Source of the DNA: JAICJR01 sp963848495
GTDB lineage: Bacteria > Actinomycetota > Thermoleophilia > Solirubrobacterales > Thermoleophilaceae
DNA length: 64,000 nt
Assembly (NCBI GenBank): GCA_963848495.1
Contig: CAWKDV010000002.1
Location: 434,001 to 498,000 of the forward strand
Reading direction: 5' to 3'
Shown here: piece by piece, positions 59,556 through 64,000 of the stretch
Layout of the letters: the number at the start of each line of letters is the position of its first letter
How positions within the stretch are numbered: position 1 is the first letter of the stretch
Translations under genes and position numbers: made by a program
The notes under the pieces: model-generated
What the model was told of the DNA's origin: nothing
Databases searched by the model: none
The model's input: the letters and a program-made list of their open reading frames with translations, nothing else

Positions 59556-59860
59556 TCTGAAGCACCAGCGCGATTCGACGTGACGCCATTAGCCGAGGAT
59601 GCCTCTCATGTTCGTCCCACACCATCCATGTCCCGATCAGCGTATTCGGACGTTGGTCAGCGCGGACCCTGACAAGCGCCAGCGGTCCCGCCTTGCGCGG
59701 ATCCCGGGAGACAGCGCTTGAGGACCCGTGCAAACCCGATGCGGAGGCGAAGCGGGCCGGACACTTTTTGGACACATCGCGAAGCTGAAGGGAGTCCAGC
59801 CGTGGGCGCGCGTGTCTGCTGAGCACCCGAAGAAGTGTCCCTCCTTGCAGGGATTTGCCT
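59556..59860. other. Gap between stress-protein gene and IS21 element
   Basis: No gene recognised. It contains the GGACAC-rich repeat copy 2 and ends at the IS21 left end. It is probably inactive island DNA plus the stress-gene promoter. Confidence 0.5.
59758..59800 (+). repeat. GGACAC-rich repeat, copy 2
   Basis: Diverged copy of 57187-57228; both are followed by a TTGCRGGGATTT-like stretch (here at 59845-59856). Confidence 0.5.
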
Positions 59861-59979
59861 GTCGGCGCCGGGTGAAAACTGGACCACCTGCGCCGGTTGA
59901 AATCTGGACCACCTGATCGTCGTCCGGTGGTTCTCAGAGCCTCGGTTCGTCAGCGCAGAGCGAGCCGGGGAGGACCGAG

Positions 59980-61176
59980 GTGGTCGGAGTGGAGCAGTGG
60001 GCGGAGCTGCGGCGTCTGCACTTCGTGCGGGGCCTGTCGATCCATGAGATCCACCGCCGCACCGGTCTCCACCGCGAGACCGTTCGGCGCGCCATCAAGA
60101 GCGACAAGCCGCCGCGCTACGAGCGTCCGCTGAACGGCTCGAAGCTCGATCCGTTCAAGGACGAGATCGACCGCTTGCTCGCCGATGACCCGAAGCTGCC
60201 CGGCGTCGTCGTGCGCGAGAAGCTCGAGGCGCTCGGCTTTCAGGGTTCGAAGACGATCGTCGACGATTACCTGCGCGAGGTGCGCCCGCTGCGCCTGCGC
60301 CCGCGCACGCACCAGCGGACGATCTATCGACCGGGCGAGATCTGCCAGTTCGACCTCTGGGAGCCGTCTCAGCCGATTCCGGTCGGCCACGGCCAGTTGC
60401 GCAAGGGCTTCGTCGTCACGGCCTGCCTCGGCTACTCGCGCGCTGGCGCCGGCGCGCTCGTCTTCTCGAAGCAGACCGAGGACCTGCTGTTCGGGATCGC
60501 GCGCTGTCTCTGGAGCTTCGGCGCGCTGCCCGAGCTTCTGGTCTGGGACCGGCAGGCGGGCATCCACGCCCACGACGGGCGCCCGACGCTCGAGTTCGCC
60601 GCCTTCTGCGGCGAGCTGAAGCTCGACTGGCTCTTCTGCCAGCCCGCCGACCCGCAGGCAAAAGGCGTCGTCGAGCGGCTGCAGGGCTACCTCGAGACGA
60701 ACTTCGAGCCCGGCCGGCGGTTCGCCAACGAGCTCGACTTCCAGCTCCAGCTCGACGCCTGGTTCGAGAAAGCCAACGCGCGCACGCACAAGACGCTGCG
60801 CTGTCGGCCGCTCGATCGCCTCTGCGAGGAACGCGAGCTGATGGCGCCGCTGCCGCAGCGCCCGCCGGACACTGACCGCCGCTTCGTGATCCGCGTCGCG
60901 CCCGATCCCTACCTGCGCTTCGACACGAACGACTACTCGCTCGACCCCAGGCTCGTCGGCCGCCGCGTCGAGGTCCGCGTCTCGCAGCGCGAGGTCACAG
61001 CGGTCGCGCTCGAGACCGGCGAGCAAGCTTGCCGCCATCAGCGCTCGGTCGCCAAGCACCGGACGATCGCTCAGCTCGAGCACGCGCGAGCGCTTCGGAC
61101 CCGGCGCGACGACCGCCGCAGAGAGCCTGAGGTCGAACTGCGCCCGCTCTCCCGTTACGACACGCTGATCGCATGA
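59980..61176 (+). CDS. istA: IS21 family transposase IstA
   Basis: 398 residues. N-terminal HTH (LSIHEIHRRTGLHRETVRRA), then a DDE integrase core: Asp in ICQFDLWEP, Asp in LLVWDRQAG, Glu in KGVVERLQGYLE. Start GTG 59980 with GGGGAGG 6 nt upstream. The stop overlaps istB (ATGA). It cuts and joins element ends; IstB assists. Confidence 0.95.
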   Translation: MVGVEQWAELRRLHFVRGLSIHEIHRRTGLHRETVRRAIKSDKPPRYERPLNGSKLDPFKDEIDRLLADDPKLPGVVVREKLEALGFQGSKTIVDDYLREVRPLRLRPRTHQRTIYRPGEICQFDLWEPSQPIPVGHGQLRKGFVVTACLGYSRAGAGALVFSKQTEDLLFGIARCLWSFGALPELLVWDRQAGIHAHDGRPTLEFAAFCGELKLDWLFCQPADPQAKGVVERLQGYLETNFEPGRRFANELDFQLQLDAWFEKANARTHKTLRCRPLDRLCEERELMAPLPQRPPDTDRRFVIRVAPDPYLRFDTNDYSLDPRLVGRRVEVRVSQREVTAVALETGEQACRHQRSVAKHRTIAQLEHARALRTRRDDRRREPEVELRPLSRYDTLIA

Positions 61177-61943
61177 GCCAGGCGACGTCGGAGCTTCAGC
61201 ACCTGTTCCGGGCACTCAAGGCGCCGGCGGCGGCACGGGCGCTGCCGAAGCTGGCCGACAGAGCCCGCTCCGAGGAGTGGAGCTACGAGCAGTTCGCCGC
61301 GGTCCTGCTCAAGACAGAGATCGACAGCCGCGACAGCCACGGCGGCCAGGCACGGATCAAGGCGGCGCGCTTCCCCCAACACAAGACGCTCGAGGAGTTC
61401 GACTTCTCCTTCCAGCGCTCGCTCAAGAAGCAGGACGTGCTCCACCTGGGTCAGCTCGACTTCCTGCACGGCAAGGAGAACGTCGTGCTCCTGGGCCCGC
61501 CCGGGACCGGCAAAACGCATCTCGCGATCGCGCTCTCGATCCGCGCCTGCCTCGCCGGCCACCGCGTCGCGTTCAAGACCGCGACCGAGTGGGTCGCGTT
61601 CCTCGCAGACGCCCAACGCCAGGGACGCCTCGACCAGGAACTCGACCGACTGCAGCGGATTCCCCTGCTCGTCATCGACGAGGTCGGCTACATCCCCTTC
61701 GACCCCCAGGCCGCCAACCTGATGTTCATGCTCGTCTCGCGCCGCTACGAACGCGCATCGCTGATCGTCACCTCGAACAAGCCGTTCTCAGCCTGGGGCG
61801 AAATCTTCGGCGACGAAGTCACAGCGACAGCGATGATCGACCGGCTCGTCCACCACGCCGAGATCCTCTCGCTCAAGGGCGACAGCTACCGCCTCAAAGA
61901 CCGCGAGCTCGCCCGCCCCGCGCGCAGCCAGAACCCCGACTGA
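61173..61943 (+). CDS. istB: IS21 helper ATPase IstB
   Basis: 256 residues. AAA+ ATPase: P-loop VVLLGPPGTGKTHLAIALS, Walker B LLVIDEVGYIPFD, sensor IVTSNKPFSAWGEIF and arginine-finger region AMIDRLVHHAEIL. It works with IstA in target selection. It appears intact. Confidence 0.95.
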   Translation: MSQATSELQHLFRALKAPAAARALPKLADRARSEEWSYEQFAAVLLKTEIDSRDSHGGQARIKAARFPQHKTLEEFDFSFQRSLKKQDVLHLGQLDFLHGKENVVLLGPPGTGKTHLAIALSIRACLAGHRVAFKTATEWVAFLADAQRQGRLDQELDRLQRIPLLVIDEVGYIPFDPQAANLMFMLVSRRYERASLIVTSNKPFSAWGEIFGDEVTATAMIDRLVHHAEILSLKGDSYRLKDRELARPARSQNPD

Positions 61944-62094
61944 TCACCCGCGCCCGTTGCTCCGGCTCGCCCTCCGGGCTCACCTCCGCAACGAGCGCGC
62001 CTTCGCCACGGGCTGCATCTTCGACCGGCGCCCAGGACCCCAGGGTGGTCCACTTTTCAACCGGCGTCAGCGGCCCACTTTTCGACCGGCTGTG

Positions 62095-62304
62095 TAAGTT
62101 CGTCGGGCTGTCGGGCTGTTCGGGTTCGGCAGGCCCGGCGGCCAGGAGGCGGAGCCCGTAGGGCGTAGCGGAGTGGCTGCCGGGGGCGGTGGCGTCCGAG
62201 GCCCCTTCGAGGGTGTGGGCGGCGGCGGGATGACTCACCGACCGGCTGGCCAGTCAGTGCCCTCTCAAGGATCTGTCTCCCGCCGTCGTCCACGGATGCC
62301 GCCG
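62095..62304. other. Spacer between IS21 and IS110 elements
   Basis: No gene recognised in this GC-rich spacer. It may include part of the IS110 5' non-coding region, where a bridge RNA would be expected, if the element is longer than the 15-bp repeats suggest. Confidence 0.4.
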
Positions 62305-63419
62305 TGACTTCATAGAAGCCTGGACATCACTCGACACAGCTCTGTCCGGCGGCCTCCCCATCAGCCGGATCGTCCCAGACGATGAGGAGGAAGCGATGAT
62401 CGCAGTCGGGGTCGACACCCACAAGGAGCGCCACTACGCGGTCGCGCTCGACCCTCTCGGACAGCTGCTCGGCGAGCTCTCCTTCGCGGCGAGCGCGGCC
62501 GGCTACGCCGAGCTTGAGCGTTGGGCCACGGGCCTGGGCGAGGTGCAGCGGCTCGTCTTCGGGATCGAGGGCGCGGGCAGTTGGGGTGCCGGCCTCTGCG
62601 AGCACCTGCAGCGCGCAGATCACGCCGTCGTCGAGGTCGAGCGTCCGCGTCGTCGCGAGCGTCGCGGCGGGAAGTCCGACCGCATCGACGCGCTCGCGGC
62701 GGCCAAGTGCGCGCTCGGCGGCGAGAACGTCTCGACGCCGCGCGGGCGCGGGATTCTCTCGGCGCTGCGGGCACTGCTGGCCGCTCGACGCTCCGTGGTC
62801 GCCGAGCGCACGCGCCTGCTCAACCAGCTCCAGGCGCTGAACGCGACAGCGCCGGTGATGCTGCGCGAGCGGATCGGCGAAGGCACCGGCAAGCAGCTCG
62901 AGCGGCGCGTCCTCTCGATCCGAGCGCGGGCCAGCACCAACATCGAAGAGCGCGCCGTGTTCGGCGTCATGCGCGACCTCGCGGCACGCTCACGCACGCT
63001 CGCAGCCGACGCCAGACGCTATGAGCAGCAGCTGGCCGAACTCGTCCGCTCGCTCGACCGCACGCTCCTCGACGAGCCCGGGATCGGACCGATCTCAGCC
63101 GCGAAACTGCTCGCCTGCGACCCCGCTCGTTTCAAGCACGAAGGTGCCTTCGCCCGCTGCAACGGAACCGCGCCCCTGCCAGCCTCCTCGGGCAAGACCG
63201 TTCGACACCGCCTCAACCGCGGCGGTGACCGCCAGGTCAACAACGCGATCCACACGATCGCGCTCATCCGCGCCAAGCACCAACCCGAGACCCGCGCTTA
63301 CCTCGACCGCCGCGTCAGCGAGGGAAAGACAAGACGCGAAGCAATGCGCGCGCTCAAACGCCACATCTCCCGCGACCTCTACAAACGACTCGCCGACGTC
63401 CCCTTGACTTCATAGAAGC
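62305..63419 (+). mobile_element. IS110-family insertion sequence
   Basis: About 1.1 kb framed by a 15-bp direct repeat TGACTTCATAGAAGC at 62305-62319 and 63405-63419. The right repeat contains the transposase stop codon. There are no terminal inverted repeats, as usual for IS110. The 76 bp between left repeat and ATG contain a small stem ATCGTCccaGACGAT. Confidence 0.7.
62396..63415 (+). CDS. IS110 family transposase
   Basis: 339 residues. N-terminal RuvC-like DEDD domain (IAVGVDTHKERHYAVALD, FGIEGAGSWGAGL, GKSDRIDALAAA) and C-terminal Tnp domain (DEPGIGPISAAKLLACD, FARCNGTAPLPASSGKT, RLNRGGDRQVNNAIH with the catalytic Ser region). IS110 enzymes are guided by a bridge RNA from the element's non-coding end. 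A GAGGAGG site precedes the ATG. It looks intact. Confidence 0.93.
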   Translation: MIAVGVDTHKERHYAVALDPLGQLLGELSFAASAAGYAELERWATGLGEVQRLVFGIEGAGSWGAGLCEHLQRADHAVVEVERPRRRERRGGKSDRIDALAAAKCALGGENVSTPRGRGILSALRALLAARRSVVAERTRLLNQLQALNATAPVMLRERIGEGTGKQLERRVLSIRARASTNIEERAVFGVMRDLAARSRTLAADARRYEQQLAELVRSLDRTLLDEPGIGPISAAKLLACDPARFKHEGAFARCNGTAPLPASSGKTVRHRLNRGGDRQVNNAIHTIALIRAKHQPETRAYLDRRVSEGKTRREAMRALKRHISRDLYKRLADVPLTS

Positions 63420-63476
63420 ATCCTTGACATTTGCCAGTCACAGATCGCCTGGCGTGGACTGCGCTCCGGTCCGAGG

Positions 63477-63524
63477 CCGCTCTCGTAAAGCGGGGGTCGA
63501 GGGTTCGAATCCCTCCGTCGGCTT
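63477..63524 (+). repeat. att-like core, copy C
   Basis: 48 bp identical to the tRNA-Thr 3' part (54840-54887) but without the tRNA 5' half. It is followed by segment S copy 2. Confidence 0.8.
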
Positions 63525-63798
63525 CCCTGAAGTGCGTGCAAATGCAGCACTTCTCGGCCCGGCTGACGCACGCTCACGGTCAAGCGGGGGTCAGGCTCGC
63601 CGTTTGGCTCTGGAAAGCGAAATTCGCTTGCCCTGCGGTGCGCGAGTTCAGCCCAACTGGAGCGGGGGTCGAGGTCTCGAGTGTTTTCCGCGCTGCCACT
63701 CTGATCAGGCCCTGCCTGCGCGGCGGTGGGGCAGGGATCTCGGACACATTTCAGACACCGAGCAATGAGCGGGGGTCAAAGTCCAAGGCAGTCTTGTC
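63525..63798 (+). repeat. Segment S, copy 2
   Basis: Near-identical to 54888-55100 except for an insert of about 58 bp (around 63582-63639). No gene recognised; the region from 63416 to 63838 holds only repeats. Confidence 0.75.
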
Positions 63799-63838
63799 AC
63801 GGACAATCAACCGGTCCGCCGGCCCAGGTGGAACCACT

Positions 63839-63858
63839 GTGTTGACAATGTGCAACAC
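63839..63858. promoter_or_regulatory. Operator-like repeat GTGTTG...CAACAC
   Basis: Perfect 6-bp arms 8 bp apart with an inner ACAaTGT palindrome, 8-27 bp before the RHH gene. It overlaps TTGACA and GACAAT promoter-like sequences. Typical of antitoxin autoregulation. Confidence 0.5.
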
Positions 63859-63865
63859 TGTAGTC

Positions 63866-64000
63866 ATGTCCGTGAATGTGTCGGTCCGGCTCGACGACCG
63901 CCTCGCTGAGCGCCTGCGCCTGCGTGCCCGGGCGGCCGGTGAGAGCCTGTCCGACCGCCTGCGTCGGTACGCCGAGGAGGGCGCCCGGCGGGACGAGCAC
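63866..64000 (+). CDS. Ribbon-helix-helix antitoxin-like protein (partial, runs off right edge)
   Basis: 45 residues visible, starting MSVNVSVRLDDRLAERLRLR followed by ARAAGESLSDRLRRYAEEG. The short beta strand then two helices is the RHH (CopG/ParD/VapB-like) pattern. The toxin would be expected next, beyond the window. The operator-like repeat upstream supports an autoregulated toxin-antitoxin unit; the opposing frame is not gene-like. Confidence 0.75.
   Translation, partial: MSVNVSVRLDDRLAERLRLRARAAGESLSDRLRRYAEEGARRDEH

Larger units (their letters stand above)
59861..62094 (+). mobile_element. IS21-family insertion sequence
   Basis: About 2.2 kb with istA and istB. The ends carry multiple related terminal repeats: left 59871-59914 (GGTGAAAACTGGACCACC, then GCCGGTTGAAATCTGGACC), right 62043-62092 in reverse complement (GGTCGAAAAGTGGGCC, then GCCGGTTGAAAAGTGGACC). 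The exact outer boundaries and target duplication are not resolved. Confidence 0.8.

Noticed and set aside
63424..63768. 114-codon plus-strand frame over att copy C and segment S
   Set aside because: It consists of repeat DNA, lacks a ribosome site and has no protein-like pattern.
1..64000. CRISPR arrays, rRNA genes, replication origin
   Set aside because: None seen on reading both strands; no regularly spaced repeats with unique spacers.

Overview
The window is a 64-kb piece of a very GC-rich chromosome. It most likely comes from a soil actinobacterium of the Thermoleophilia/Solirubrobacterales kind. That is an inference from codon and GC bias, the coenzyme-B12 ribonucleotide reductase with NrdR, many LHDGAQQR-type kinases, SHOCT, GAP-family and DUF7144 proteins, and apparently leaderless promoters. 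No rRNA, CRISPR array or replication origin was seen, and there is one intact tRNA gene.

Layout. 1-10.6 kb: a minus-strand run of envelope and stress genes (polyphosphate kinase 2, YihY/BrkB, DUF7144, potassium-channel-like protein, MASE1 sensor kinase, HdeD-like protein, a frameshifted SHOCT membrane protein), a NarL-type regulator, and small plus-strand genes (CMD, SHOCT, DUF1269, lipoprotein). Four 19-bp palindromes with the same 8-3-8 geometry lie near starts in this region and suggest a local regulon. 10.6-27.9 kb: signalling (LAL/MalT-like LuxR, a large PAS kinase plus stand-alone receiver, PAS-LuxR), DUF2252, an UlaG-like hydrolase, a holin/alkaline-phosphatase fusion, a SulP transporter, a glutamine amidotransferase and a PRC-barrel protein. 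28.0-32.7 kb: a tight five-gene sugar-phosphate operon (divergent transaldolase, class II aldolase, CbbY-like phosphatase, DhaL, DhaK) closed by a strong hairpin. 33.2-42.2 kb: an OmpR/kinase pair divergent from a complete aa3-type oxidase cluster (cupredoxin, CoxB, CoxA, CoxC, CtaB, a 55-residue protein, SCO, CtaG), with a 57-residue gene antisense to the end of ctaG. 42.3-55 kb: nrdR-nrdJ with tandem NrdR boxes, an epimerase, an SMP-30 protein bracketed by heptamer hairpins, tmk-holB, DUF192, a TetR/MFS pair and a GAP-family protein.

54.8-64.0 kb is accessory DNA. An intact tRNA-Thr(CGU) is followed by two further copies of its 3' 48 bp (57.3 and 63.5 kb), and a flanking segment of about 210-270 bp occurs after the first and third copies. 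This looks like tandem integrative islands at one tRNA site. They carry a MarR/secreted hydrolase pair, a truncated TetR, a TetR/cupin pair, a universal stress protein, a truncated methionine-synthase fragment, an IS21-family element (istA/istB), an IS110-family element, and the start of a toxin-antitoxin-like RHH gene at the right edge.

Several conserved genes (SHOCT membrane protein, nrdJ, epimerase) are broken by what look like single extra bases whose removal exactly restores the frame. Assembly error is the simplest explanation. All family names are recognised from the translated sequence; no database search was run.
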